From: Isoetes taiwanensis
Lineage: Eukaryota > Streptophyta > Lycopodiopsida > Isoetales > Isoetaceae
Length of the DNA stretch: 64,000 bases
Assembly: GCA_021234155.1 (NCBI GenBank)
Contig: JAJEKV010000003.1
Span: 33,587,166 to 33,651,165, forward strand
Direction of reading: 5' to 3'
The position numbers and the translations under genes are program-made. The notes beneath the pieces are model-generated. The model was not told the DNA's origin, made no database searches, and saw nothing but the letters and a program-made list of their open reading frames with translations. Positions 36,552 to 48,245 of the stretch are shown piece by piece (positions within the stretch are counted from its first letter, which is position 1; each line of letters opens with the position of its first letter).

Positions 36552-37430
36552 CTAGCAAAAAGCACACCAGAAGGCCTTAGCAAGGTAAGATTTGTTTGGT
36601 TTTTATTTAGGTTTGATGTCATTAAACTGCCATTGAATTTTAAAACTGAAGATCTTACAACTTATACTATACCACCTCGGATTTTGCTGAGGTGTTGCAT
36701 CTCAGATTTCAGTGAGGTGGAGGTGCAGTGTGAATATGCTTTAATTGCAAGAAAGACTGCAGGTTAGGCATTTATGGACTTAGTGTCATTCAACTGTGGT
36801 TATTTGGAAGTAGATTCGGCTTTGTCGGGTTTGAAATTTGATTTTCTTCTTTTAAGGTAAACGTGTTTTTAATCATATGCACTAGAAATGCCATTAAATT
36901 TGTCGCTTATCGATTGCTTAAGATTTGTAGTGTGTAGATTCTTGTCCAATTGAACATAAGAGAAGTGAAAAAAATGGAGAAGAGATTGAAGCTTATATTC
37001 GTCCACAAATGATTGTTGCAGAGATGCCATCACGTGGCAGCTATGTTTGGTACTGCTGTAGTTGTAGATGATGGTCATGCTCCAGTACTTTAAAGCTAAT
37101 AATGACAGAAAAGATCTGAAGGTTACTACGTCCATGGTTTGGAAAACTTTACTGCATACAAACAGACACAATTAGTTTTAAAAAGCACTATCATTTAAAT
37201 ATGGATAATAGTAAATATCTTTTTTTTTAGCATTAGGCTTTAACGATTCAAGCTTAACAGTTTCGGCTTTAACAATTCAATTCTCTCTCTCTCTGTTCAA
37301 ATCATTGCATTAGACGCTAGTGAAACGATGGTAAAATTGAGTTTAAAACCAAATAATGTTAATATTGCCATGAAACCAATGTGCAATCTAACTAAGCAAA
37401 CACCAGTAGATACAACAGTAGATACAATGT
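36552..37430. other. no gene seen
   Basis: AT-rich DNA with a short CT run near 37284. It lies between the LINE copy and the receptor-kinase remnant. Confidence 0.4.
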
Positions 37431-38112
37431 TTAGAAAAATTTGCACAAGGCCAATGCTCTCTTGCTTGACAACCCTGCCCTTTTTACTGCATATGTTTTT
37501 GCAGAACTTATAATCACCTTGTGAACAACACTATGAGCACCTTTTCTTATGATGTTCTCATCCGTTAAGCTCTTGGTTGCTTTTGGTTTCTTCTGAAAGT
37601 TAGAGCTCTTGAGATGATAAAGTATACCTCTCTTGTAGCATCTGAACAACACAAGTTATAACTAGAACATATTGTGCCAAGATTCTAAGGGCTATTCCAA
37701 AAACAACAGCATTGTTTAGGCCCCATTTACTTTGCCCAGGTGATGTAATATATGAAGGACATGCTTTGTTTGTAGTACACAAATTTGGATTGCCCATGAA
37801 TGATTCTAGAGAAGTTGTTAAAAAAAAATTCCATGAGCTAGGGACGTCTCCAGTGTCCAGAAAAATTGTTGTAGTAATATGTGAAGGACATGATTTGTTT
37901 GCAGTACACAAATTTAGATTGCCCATGAATGATTCTAGAGAAGTTAAAGAAAAATTCCATGAGCTAGGGACGTCTCCAGTGTCTAGAAAAATTGTTGTAG
38001 GAATGTTATATATAAGCAAATCTGAGGCAAGCAAATAACAAGGACATATGTTTAGAACCAATTTTCCGATGCTAAAACACTTTCCTATAGTTCTATCCTT
38101 TCCATCACACAA
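37431..38112 (-). pseudogene. leucine-rich-repeat receptor-like kinase fragment with internal duplication
   Basis: Receptor kinases of this type sense ligands at the plasma membrane. The minus strand first shows the end of the ectodomain, TGDVPSSWNFSLTSLESFMG then NLNLC, which fits the last LRR and its capping cysteine. That block repeats as TGDVPSSWNFFLTTSLESFM then NPNLC, because 129 bp are duplicated. Next is a hydrophobic stretch NAVVFGIALRILAQYVLVIT as the membrane helix. In a second frame, SLTDENIIRKGAHSVVHKVI gives the kinase glycine-rich loop with the first Gly changed to Arg, then TYAVKRAG with the ATP-binding Lys. The kinase stops soon after. The ectodomain start and most of the kinase are absent. 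Confidence 0.75.
37754..38008. repeat. two-copy tandem duplication of about 129 bp
   Basis: Copy 1 (37754-37882) and copy 2 (37883-38008) both start GAAGGACATG and contain TGCCCATGAATGATTCTAGA and GAGCTAGGGACGTCTCCAGT. Copy 2 lacks three bases in an A run and differs at a few positions. It duplicates the capping region of the receptor-kinase fragment. Confidence 0.88.
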
Positions 38113-38802
38113 GACTAACTAGAATAAGACTTGGGCAGCCATGTGCATTCTCGCACACAGGATATTCAATCATTTATTACACAAAGCTTCATATCCATAG
38201 TTAACGAAATGGTACAGAGTGAGGGGGGGCTGCGAACCTTCTGGTTGATTTTATTGTCCTCTGCTATAAGAAGACATAAAGGATGAACATTTCCAAGTTC
38301 AGACAAGTTTGAAAGAGGCCCAGAAGTAGCTGATTTCCTAGGTCCCTTGGCTGCAAAGGATGTTACAATCTTCTTCTTTCAAAAAAGATACATCAAGCAT
38401 CAGCTCATTCAGAAGGTTTGATCCTTTAACAGGCTTTGGAACATAACTATTAAATGTGATCTTCTTTTTGCCCTGCCGATATGGAACATGATAAAGTTAC
38501 AATGCATATATCTGTATTGAAAGCGTGATTGGAAAGATTACCATTGAAATTCCTCTAAACACGTGCTTTATCCTTAATTTTGAACCTCAAAGAAAACAAT
38601 AAGTAATTTATTTGACTGTATGGACTTTTAGATTAGAACTTAATTTTAGTCATGACAGAAATCTATGACGACTAGAAGCAAACTGTGCAGAACTGTTTAT
38701 ACAGATATATTCTTTGACCACAAAAGGCCTACTTGACATTATGGTGCACCCTTCTTTGCCACTTTCAACTCCTTTCCCACTTCATTATCCTTTATTGAAC
38801 TT
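38113..38802. other. no gene seen
   Basis: Sequence between the receptor-kinase remnant and the ARM-repeat fragment. Upstream ARM exons were looked for and not found. Confidence 0.35.
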
Positions 38803-39215
38803 GTGGCCAATGAACTTAAAACTTTGGGCCTAGAAAGTCTTGTAGAGCTTTCTAAGGATCCCAGAAACTGCTTCAAAATTGGCACATCTAGAGGCGTCAA
38901 TGCCATCCTTGTATCATTCATAGAAGAGGAAGATATAGGCCTTCCAGATGATCATTATGAATTTGAAATAATACAGAAATCTTTAGAGCTGCGTAATAAT
39001 ATTGCATCTACACCTGGAGAGGCTGGTATCAGTTTGAGAAAGGATATTGCAAAGACTATTTTTGTACTCAGAAATCTTAGAGATACTTTAGAGCATGGAA
39101 ATTGCCATCCAAAATTACAGGGTCATGCTATAGATCTGCTCACTAGCTTGGCATTGGATGCACAAATCAAAGAACGTATAGGCAATACTGGTGCTATAAT
39201 GTTACATCTTAGAAC
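38803..39215 (+). pseudogene. ARM-repeat protein fragment
   Basis: The frame from 38803 has helical, leucine-rich repeats: LESLVELSKDPRNCFKIGTS, then IIQKSLELRNNIASTPGEAG, DIAKTIFVLRNLRDTLEHGN, HPKLQGHAIDLLTSLALDAQ and IKERIGNTG. This matches a plant ARM-repeat family of unknown function in which LASTTGE.G and LEH..HPELQ blocks recur. Only about two repeats are present, and the frame runs into PPR-coding DNA at about 39215 in a different frame. It is a fragment, not a gene. Confidence 0.55.
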
Positions 39216-40330
39216 TCTGCCTACCAAAACAGAATGTCGTAGCTTGGAGCATAATTCTTGCAGAGTATGCAGAGCATAATAAAGGCTACCTTGCTCTGGA
39301 ATGTTTTGAAACCATGAAGCTTAAAGGTGTAGACCCAAACAAAGTCACATTTTTTAGTCTCTTAAAAGCATGCACCAGCATTGGAATCATACAATATGGA
39401 AGATGCATTCATGATCTTATCTTCAAGAATCATCTTCAATCTGATGTTGTCATTGGCAATACCAATGACATCATTGCAGGATATAGTCAGCAAGGTAAAT
39501 CTGATGTTGCATTAAAATATCTTGAGCATATGGAGCATGATGGTTTTAAACCAAGCAGAGTAACATATCAAGCGATCTTTAAAGCATGTGCTGTGACTGG
39601 CGCAAACTTTTCAAAGGCTCTACACTGCTTTGAAAACATGCAGCAGATAGGCATTCGTGGCGACAAAATGACATATTCAGGCATCTTAAGAGCATGTACC
39701 AGCATTTACCATAGCAAAAGGGAGATGCATTCACGAGCTCATAATTCAGGAGAGACTAGAAACTGAAATTTACCTTGGAAATGGCCTACTTGATACGTAT
39801 TCCAAGTGTGGCAACTGGAGATGGCATTCATGGTTTTTGTTAGAATGCCGTCTCAAAATCTTGTATCATGGAATACAATGATTGCAGCTTATGCCCAGTT
39901 TGGTGAGGCTGAATCAACTGTGCAATGTCTACAGGACATGCAGCATCACTATGTCAAAGCAGATAATGTGACGTTTGTTGGTATCCTTGCTTCATTACCT
40001 CAGACTGGTTTAGTTGATGAAGGACTTTGGTATTTCAGAAATATGGAGGAATGTTATGGCCTTGAGACGAAAATACTGCATTTTACTTGCATAGTAGGTC
40101 TTCTTGGTCATGCAGGATACCTTAATGAAGCAATAGGTTATTTAGACGCTGTGATACACAGAGATATTTCTCTTCACATGTCATTGCTTAGTGCTTGTGA
40201 ATTGCACTGCAATGTGGATCTAGGAAACCAATGTTTCTATGCTGCTGTTTCCTTGGATCCATATAGCGGTGCAGCATATATTCTGATATCAAAAATTTGG
40301 GCCAATGCTCAGATGAATGTAAAATGCTGA
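39216..40330 (+). pseudogene. PPR gene remnant, abutting the ARM fragment
   Basis: Frames here give KQNVVAWSIILAEYAEHNKG, KVTFFSLLKACTSIGIIQYG, then NDIIAGYSQQGKSDVALKYL. The S motif and start of a P motif expected after SDVVIGNT are deleted. MTYSGILRACTS leads to a stop near 39766. A second frame (39806-40330) continues VSWNTMIAAYAQFGEAESTV, GILASLPQTGLVDEGLWYFR, IVGLLGHAGYLNEAIGYLDA and an E1-like LLSACELHCNVDLGNQCF, ending before E2. A deletion, a frameshift and stops make it non-functional. Confidence 0.8.
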
Positions 40331-40435
40331 GCAAAGCTCTGAAGGGTGGTAACCACATGGATGCCCTCTGTCTAGGCATATTAGAGGCAGAAATGTTGAC
40401 ATTGCATCATTAAACACCATAAAAGCCCACTACAA

Positions 40436-40732
40436 GTGCAGGATCCAAAGAATAACGAGTTTATGGTTGGAATCAAAGCTGGAGAAGCACCCGATCTTCT
40501 GACTTTACATATTCCTAAAAACTGCAAGAAAATTTTAGGGCATAGATCCTATGATGATAAATGCAATGACGAATCCTTATCTGAGATTATAGGGCAGTTA
40601 AATAAGAACCGTAAATTAGCAATCTGCGCAAGGAAGATTCTAAGAAGTCTATGGCCAACTGCAACTGAGGAAAAGCAGAAAAAAAATATCGAAAGCCTTA
40701 CCTGTTGCACTGGCGATAGCAATGGGAAGTAG
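40436..40732 (+). CDS. hypothetical 98-codon frame
   Basis: A charged frame with SYDDKCNDESLSEIIGQLNK and NRKLAICARKILRSLWPTAT. Its amphipathic helices would suit an ARM-repeat tail, so it could come from the same source as the 38803 fragment. There is no clear splice context and no family match. Confidence 0.25.
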   Translation: MQDPKNNEFMVGIKAGEAPDLLTLHIPKNCKKILGHRSYDDKCNDESLSEIIGQLNKNRKLAICARKILRSLWPTATEEKQKKNIESLTCCTGDSNGK

Positions 40733-42484
40733 AAAGAAAGAACGAGAGGTCGCATTTAGCAAGAGTGCTAGGGTTTGTATCAAATGCTGAGCTTGAAAGC
40801 GTAATGATCGAGAAAGGGTGGAGTAAAGACTAGTTGGTAGGGAGAATGCTCTCGGGACGTCTTTCCATATCCCCGTGTGAAAGTGTGAAAATTTGGGTAT
40901 TTCATGATGCATGAGTTTCAGATTCTACACTTGTATCTCTTTCTGCTAGAGTTGGCAACTTCTCATTCTGTAAGAGGCACAGGTTGTACACTATGATATG
41001 CATCTAGATCTAAGGTGTTGTACGCACTACATAGCTCATGCTGTCAAAGATTGTAGATGTAAAATTAAACTGGCATAGGATTGCTGAGGGGAGGAACAGG
41101 ATTATGGGAAAAAATTTTGAAATTAGACTTGGATTTCTATATTTCTTTGCCATAGCTACCTGTGTTATTTCTAGTCTGCTTTGTGACATAAGAGAAACTA
41201 GACGCATCATAGGCTATTGTCTTCACAAGCATTTAGATAAAAGTCCGAGGATAAATAGCTGATAGTCTGCCCTTCGGTCGATTCTTCTGAAAAATAAGAG
41301 TTAAACCTTCGGACTTGGAGAAGTACCAAAACTTAAGCATAAACCAAGAAGGTGCCATATATTGAACTTCGTTTTTGCAGAGTAAAGGATGGGAAAACGC
41401 TTGCCTTAATTCAGTTGCTCCAGTTGCAGTACAGTGCTCCCACTTGCCTTAATCTAGTTGCTTCAGTTGCAATAGAGTGCTTGCCAAACTAGTTCCACGG
41501 AACGAAATATCGCCAACCACAAATCCCGCCATCGCCAAGAGCGGCACTATGGCTGGCCCCTTCTGTATGAAAATTAAACATTTGCTTTTGCCTAGGTCTG
41601 TGGACGATTAGATGAAATTGCAAAATGGTTAACGAAGCTCCTCGCCATGGCAGATTCCGAAGCAATAGTCAGCCAAAAAATAAAAAATCCTTTAACTCCG
41701 TTAAACCACTTGGTTCGCCACCATGGTACAGCAGAACAAGGCAAAGCTTAAAATCTTACAGAATCGCCAAGGCCATGCCATGAAGCTGGGATAGCCTAGT
41801 TCAGAACAGCAAAAGACACTAGAACACAATGTGCTAGGGCCACGCCGAAATCTCTTCGGCAGAGATTAAAGGAGGCTTGGAAAAAAAAAAGGGAGTTACT
41901 CCGTGACCCTTTCCATCTCCGTGCCCATTTTTGGCAGATTTTCTAATTTCCCTGGCCTTAGATTTGCAAAAGCCAAGATCTGATGGTGCAAAATAAGGCA
42001 CATCAGATTTTGATGACATGGAAATTACACGTGGATAGGCTAGAATTGCAAGAAAGGCTGTAGGCCCGGTAGGGCTGGTGTGCTAAAAAAAAAATTCTAC
42101 GAACACTTATAAGCATGTTAGAAGCAAAAGCAAGCCATGAGCAAATCAGAAACACCCAGTTGATAGCCAATATTTAACGTGGATTCATGATGCCAAAATG
42201 GAGGAGAACTTCAAAATCTTCTGTTTCCTACTATCACGAAATAGAGGAATTGTGTAACAAGGAAGCCAATCAAATCTCCGTCCATCATTTGTTTTAGGAG
42301 TAGAGAAGCATTGGAGCAGGCTTATGATAGATTTTCAAGCATCATGTGAACAATCCATGGCAAATTGGGCAGAACATAGCTGCAATAGAAATCCTAAAAG
42401 GTACAATGAGCTCTCCTCTTCATTCCTTTTCTACATAAATTTGTGTAAGCCTTTAACTCACTTCAGTTCATATACGAGGAAGCT
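40733..42484. other. no gene seen
   Basis: Open frames are short. A CAGTTGC-rich direct repeat lies at about 41400-41480 (CTTGCCTTAAT...CAGTTGC twice). Confidence 0.4.
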
Positions 42485-43318
42485 TGTCCTTCTGGCATCA
42501 CTTTGTCTCAAGGTAAGTACTTCCAAGATCTTCTTACAAAATTTCACATGACAGATTGCAAGGTTGCCAAACAGCCCATGGAGCCTGGTTTGAAGTTATC
42601 CACCTATGATGAGTCTCCTCAGGTAGATGCTACTTTGTATCGCTCACTTGTTGGTGGACTGATTTACCTTACAATCACTAAACCGGAGATCTCTTTTGCG
42701 GTGAGCACGTTGAGCCATTTTATGGCCTGTCCAAAACAGAGCCATTGGCAAGCAGCAAAAAGAGTGCTCGCTTATTAAAAGGTACTCTTAATGAGGGCCA
42801 CTGCTATATGCGTGATCCGTCGCCTGCTTTACATGGTTTTGTAGATGCTGGTATTCTGGTTGTCTTGACACGCGACGCAGCACCATAAGTTATGTGTTTG
42901 GCCTTGGTAAGAACATCATTACTTGGCTCAGCAAGCGTCAGCCCTCACTCTCTCTTTCTAGCACGGAGGCGGACTATAAAGCCTTAGCGATTGCTGCTCC
43001 TGAAGCCGTTTGTTAGCCAAACGTTTTGCAGAATTAGGCTTTGACACCAGCACTATTCCACTCTATTGTGACCAAAGCTCTTTGCAACTTGCTAATAATC
43101 CTGTGTTTCATGCTCATAGTAAACACATTGAAACACATTATCATTTTGTGTGAGAGAAGGTCCTTGATGGTCAGCTTGATCTTCATCACGTTCCAACCAC
43201 AGATCAATTGGCTGACCTCTTCACCAAGCCATTAGCAGGGTCTACATTTCAGAAATTCAAGACTCAGCTTTGTATTCGAATGCTCGGCTTAGGGGAGGAT
43301 TACCACGATAAGATGTAG
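42485..43318 (+). pseudogene. Ty1/copia pol 3' part (late RT and RNase H)
   Basis: The reading begins mid-RT with GKYFQDLLTKFHM and runs KQPMEPGLKLSTYDESPQVD, YRSLVGGLIYLTITKPEISF and HWQAAKRVLAY. In further frames come RNase H blocks [20 protein letters not shown] and ADLFTKPLAGSTF, with a TAG at 43316. At least four frame changes or stops occur. The 5' part of the element is missing. Confidence 0.88.
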
Positions 43319-43378
43319 CATTCTTCTTTTGTTCTCATCTTCTTTTGTTCTCAGTTCATATATGTGCTTAGGGGAGGA

Positions 43379-43669
43379 TGACAGAAATAATTCTTAATGG
43401 TTAAGCACACATATGTGCTGACATGGCAGCCTATGTATTTACATAGGACCATGGTTTATAGTTTATATTTATGTTCATGACATGTATGCCTTTAGGTAGG
43501 TTAGGTGTCAATGTGTTGTGCTCTACACATCACATATGTGACCATCTTCTGCAGCACCGAAGAAAAACAATCCAATCCATCATATTTCATTTTTCTGAGT
43601 TTTCACTCCGTCTCTTTTCTCTCTTGTTCCCTTGCTGTTTGATTCTAGCCTAGATCACAAGTTTTGTCA
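43379..43669 (+). mobile_element. copia LTR shared by two element fragments
   Basis: It follows a purine-rich TTAGGGGAGGA tract and starts TGACAG; a matching TTTTGTCA at 43661-43669 gives inverted TGACA/TGTCA ends and a length of 291 bp. The 3' end could instead be about 43722. A tRNA-Met-type primer site, TGGTACCAGAG, lies at 43731-43741. The LTR therefore has a pol end on its left and a primer site on its right. Confidence 0.6.
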
Positions 43670-43730
43670 TGGACAAGACGTAAACAATCTGTGTAGTATT
43701 TGAGGGATTTTGGATGTTTGACATATATGT

Positions 43731-44520
43731 TGGTACCAGAGGAAAAAAGAAGAAAGCTAGATGACAGAAGCATCTGCACTTTTATAGTAGGGTATGACGA
43801 AGAATCGAATGGATATAGATTATACGACCCAGCTAGTCGCAAAGTGTATATTAGCAGGGGCGTCGTGTGACGAGAAGATATGCGTGTGGAAAATTTTGAC
43901 GAAACAAGAGGAAGTAGAATGGATACTAGAAGAATATTTGAAGGTGGATATAGAGAAGGAAGAAGAGACCATCGTGAAGCAACCAACCTTGACCATAGAT
44001 GATGATACAAATACTGAGCCGGATGAAGTGCATGAGGTCATAGAGGCCGATAATATACACCGAAAATAGAGCATGAAGAGGTGCATGAAGCTGTAGAAGC
44101 TAATAACGCATTGGAAAATGTGGTTGAAGATGAGGAAACACATGAAGAAGGAGGCCAGGGCAGTGCAGCCGAAGTGAGAGGGAGATACACTCGTCGCAGA
44201 GAGGTAGATCGCCTTAAGTCAGAACTTTCCTTTGATGCTGACCTTTATGGTAGAACGAAAAGACTGGCCAAACCAAAGATGATATCATATGTTGTAGAAT
44301 CCAAAACGGTTGAACAGGCCATGATGGGACCATATGCTTCTAAATGGAAGGGGACTATGCAAAATGAGTTGAAATCATTTAGGGATACAAAAATCTATGA
44401 GCTAGTACCTTGGTCGAAGGGCAAAAACATAGTGGGCAGTAAATGGCTTTTCAAAGTAAAAAGAAATGCCGATGGCTCAATAAAAAGGTAGAAGGCACGC
44501 TTGGTAGCAAAGGGTCATAC
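43731..44520 (+). pseudogene. Ty1/copia 5' region fused to early RT, internal deletion
   Basis: After the primer site come short gag-like codons (IDYTTQLVAKCILAGASCDE), acidic linker sequence, then the integrase-RT junction: LYGRTKRLAKPKMISYVVES and WKGTMQNELKSFRDTKIYEL. VPWSKGKNIVGSKWLFKVKR follows, then a stop and KARLVAKGHT at 44492-44521. Most of gag, protease and integrase are deleted. The RT stops abruptly at 44521-44527, where a CCCGGGGGG inverted-repeat end begins. Confidence 0.85.
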
Positions 44521-45838
44521 TTAGGAGCCCGGGGGGTTCACCTTTTTTTTCCGTACAAAACATGTGCGTGGGCGATGAAGGGGTTTTTTTGCCATTTTCA
44601 AGTACGTATACCTAAGGAGCGTCTTACGTTTTGGCGCCGGACCTGTTGTATATCCACGGTTTCAAGGCGCTTTCGCTGCAGGTGGAGGGACTTAGAAATA
44701 CGTTAAGGGGGCTTAGATGCTTTGATCAAAACTGGAGGACAGATACGTTTAAGGGTGCTTGCATTTCCGGAGTTATGTTTTGAAATTTTTTTTTCCCTGT
44801 ACAGTTTTTGCCTCAGAAAACCTGTTTTTGCCTTGCTCTCTGCATTTTTGACGGAGTTTCGACCCGGAGCTTTACTCTAGACAAATGTTGTTTGATGATT
44901 ATATTGTGTGACATAAATCAGCATGGCAACTCATTTCCAGCATCGTGGCATTTAACGTTTAGAGTTTGTTGCTGCGTGGAGCTTCAGAGCGGCCATGGCT
45001 GAACCTAGGAGAGCCATTTCTGATCTTTCCTCCTCTCTTATAAACCTTTTATATTCCATTGTTCTTGCTTCGTCTGGGCATAGAGTTCGGCAGTAGAAAT
45101 AACAGATTATAACGGCTTGGGCTCCTCTTTTTATTGCTTAGCTATGAACGGATTTGCTTCATCAAGTTGGCCATAAACTAGAAGCTATGGTAGCAAAGAA
45201 CGATTTGCTTCTTTTGTTTGTGTTTATGGTGCAAACTAGCAACATAGTTTATTGTTGTTGCCTTCTCTTAACCGTGTGCTTTTACAGGCATGAAACAGAA
45301 GAAACACATTTTCTTTCAAACTATAGAGCGTTAAGAAGAAAGGAGCGTAACTTTTCTAGCTGTCTCTGTCATATGAGCTTCATTAGTTGCACAATTATTA
45401 ATGTCTCATGTTCTCACATTATTTAAACTACAGAAGTACGTATTTTTATATTTTTTACATTTCGTGCTTCCTCATAGATGTGAAAAATGCTTATGGATAA
45501 ATAGTTTTTTAAGAATGAGAAGTCCATTTATGAGATTTATATTTGATAAAATGCATTACAAACACTTTATGGAGGTGTGGATGCCTTGGTAACATTGCAG
45601 TGCTGATGCATATAAAATTCTTACGAAATTATCTTTGTGGTGTTCGTCCGTATATTTTTTTACTATTCTTGCATGCTAACAGGTTTTGAGCCATCTTTCA
45701 TAGGCTCGAGAGGAGTTGTGGCAACAAACAAACCTGTGATCCGTTCGCATTCAAAGACTTATATCTATTCTGCCAAGCCATGAATGCATTAATAGCGCCA
45801 AGAGCAATCAGATTTTACGCCTCTAAAGGTTACCTCTC

Positions 45839-45987
<149 letters not shown>

Positions 45988-46019
45988 ACGGATTTTCGGT
46001 TTCACTTTTAAAAACGAGA

Positions 46020-47050
46020 AGGTAGAAGTCACCACACAAGGTATAAATACTTGGGTCTAATTGTGGACCAAAACTACAAATGGAACAAAGGCGGTTGAGC
46101 ATAGAACGGATAGCGGGCTGAAAGCCCTTTTTTCAATGCAGAAGATGCGAGGAAGGTAGAAATTGTAGACTTTGGACTCAAGAAAATGCTATACAAAGTT
46201 CGGTTCAAGCAGCGATTTTATATGGGTGTGAGATCCGGGGCCGAGCTTATCTCTAGATATGTGGAAGCGAAGTAGAGAAAATCCAAAAGAAGTTCCTCAT
46301 GGCGAGCTCGGGGTTGCTGCAGACACCATATGAAATGATGCTCAATGAATCGGCCCGTTGCCTCTTGAGGGCTAAGCATTATGCCAAACATTGCACTTTC
46401 TTCTCAAGGTGAAATCAATGGATCTGAGATAGTTTTCCGTGATTTGGCAATGAAAGAAAGTGAGAACAAGGGATGGCACGCCCGACTTGATTTGGGAAAT
46501 GGCTTAGCAAATGGGGAATGAGCTTGGACAACATGCCGCTTTGACAAGGACATGATAAGGGAGTGGGTGAAGATACACTTTCATTATAAAGCATGGCAAG
46601 GTAGGTACCAAATGGAATACTATCGCACCTCTATGAACCCCGAAAGAGCAATGCCATACCTTGGAGGGGATATCCATGCACAAGAGGCACAATAATCAGA
46701 TTCCGGCTCAGCTCACATCACCGGGAGTGGGGATTGGGCGATGGGGTGACATACCTCATGAAAGGCCACATGCAAGGTATGCGGGTCCAATGAAATAGAG
46801 GATGAGGCACATTTTGTTCTCCACCGTCCTGGCCGTGATCAAACTCTAAGGGACCGAATGGGGAGCAATCCAGCTTCCCCAGCTTGAGTTCTTTTCACAA
46901 CCGGGTAGCATCACAGGGAGGTACCTAATTGAAGCAATGGGTGAGATCGGTCTCAATCAGAAACTACAAGCAATTGTTGGAAGAGTTTAAAGAAGACGCC
47001 GAGAGAGCACAAGTCGCACTCGGGCGGGGGTGCACTTTGACATGCATGTT
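46020..47050 (+). pseudogene. LINE ORF2 C-terminal remnant
   Basis: KYLGLIVDQNYKWN near 46047 matches the YKYLGLIVDKSFHF block of the LINE at 18391, placing it just after the RT active site. Broken frames then give GHARLDLGNG-like and MIREWVKIHFHYKAWQGRYQ codons, and KVCGSNEIEDEAHFVLH near 46778, a C-x2-C...H-type zinc-binding end. Stops and frameshifts are frequent. The fragment is bracketed by the two CT microsatellites. Confidence 0.7.
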
Positions 47051-47123
47051 TTGTTAGACAATCCTTGTAAGCGCAACATCTAATAGGCCTGATGGCCTCA
47101 TAGATGGAAAATAAAAGCAATTT

Positions 47124-47280
<157 letters not shown>

Positions 47281-47354
47281 ACAAGTTTTTGTTAGTCTAT
47301 ATTTATTCCCTTCTAATATTTGCATAATTTGTTATTCCTATTGTTTGCTTGCAG

Positions 47355-48245
47355 AATGAAGTCATATTATGGTCTGGGACAAGGAGAACATTTCCTTCTC
47401 ATGTTCAATCTGTATATTGAGGTCCTGCTACTAGCATGTCCATGAACAACGTTTATACAAAGAGCTGCAATGTTGTCTTATATGCCTCCAACTGATGCAA
47501 GGGTTACTTTTTCTATATCGAAGATTAAATTGCAAAACCAGGTATGTAGCATTTAATTTATGCCCAACATAGGCTGTTTAATGCACTGGAACCATTGAGT
47601 GTATGAATCGTTCTTTATTTCTTAGTTACAAGTAGTAAGGATTAAAGCTTAGCTGATTCCTGCATGTAAGGATTCAAGATTCAAGTGCCTCGAGCAGCTT
47701 TCTACGATTTGATTTTCTTTTAATTAGGGAGGTAGATCTTTGTATATGACTGATATTTGAGTTTAGCTGGCCGTATCTGTGAATATATGCAGATGTAAGG
47801 AAACCCGGAAAGGAGGCAATGCTATCATTTGCTTACTGGCACAGGGCAATTTTGGGGTTTGTAAATACTTTGTTCACGTTTCTATTAAGGTTCTACAACA
47901 GGTAAATCATGCTTCCTCATTCTTTAAATTACTGTTCTTCTAATACATTTCTTAGTTACATTTTCTTGGCAGCGACAAGCATTGGCAGCGACTATTCTTC
48001 CCTTTGCTTTCTATTCTGCATCGATATGGTTCTTACATGCAAGGATATCTATAGCAGGTGATTCCTTACCGATTATAAGACGTGTTTTTTATTGCATGCG
48101 TTTATTCTGACAAGACAATCTATTCTTAAAATTTTGAGATTGTTAGAATAGGTTCTAGCGAGGCTGAGATCAACATTTCGGGCATGATGCATGGCCAAAT
48201 GGAGGTCCTAAGTTCTTCTGAAAGCGAGCAAGAAGACAAAGCAGG
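47355..48245 (+). pseudogene. spliced-looking exons of an unidentified gene
   Basis: Successive blocks have acceptor and donor signals. One around 47440-47540 reads TTFIQRAAMLSYMPPTDARV then TFSISKIKLQNQ before GTATGT. One at 47792-47901 reads DVRKPGKEAMLSFAYWHRAI then LGFVNTLFTFLLRFYN before GTAAAT. One at 47974-48056 lies between CAG and GTGATT. One at 48145-48245 reads IGSSEAEINISGMMHGQMEV then LSSSESEQEDKA before GTTGTA. Phases do not all agree, and the first block has frame changes. I do not recognise the protein. If the surrounding inverted-repeat element is real, this is its gene cargo. Confidence 0.4.

Noticed and set aside
43645-44143. Minus-strand frames opposite the copia fragment
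   Set aside because: Shadows of the plus-strand copia sequence.
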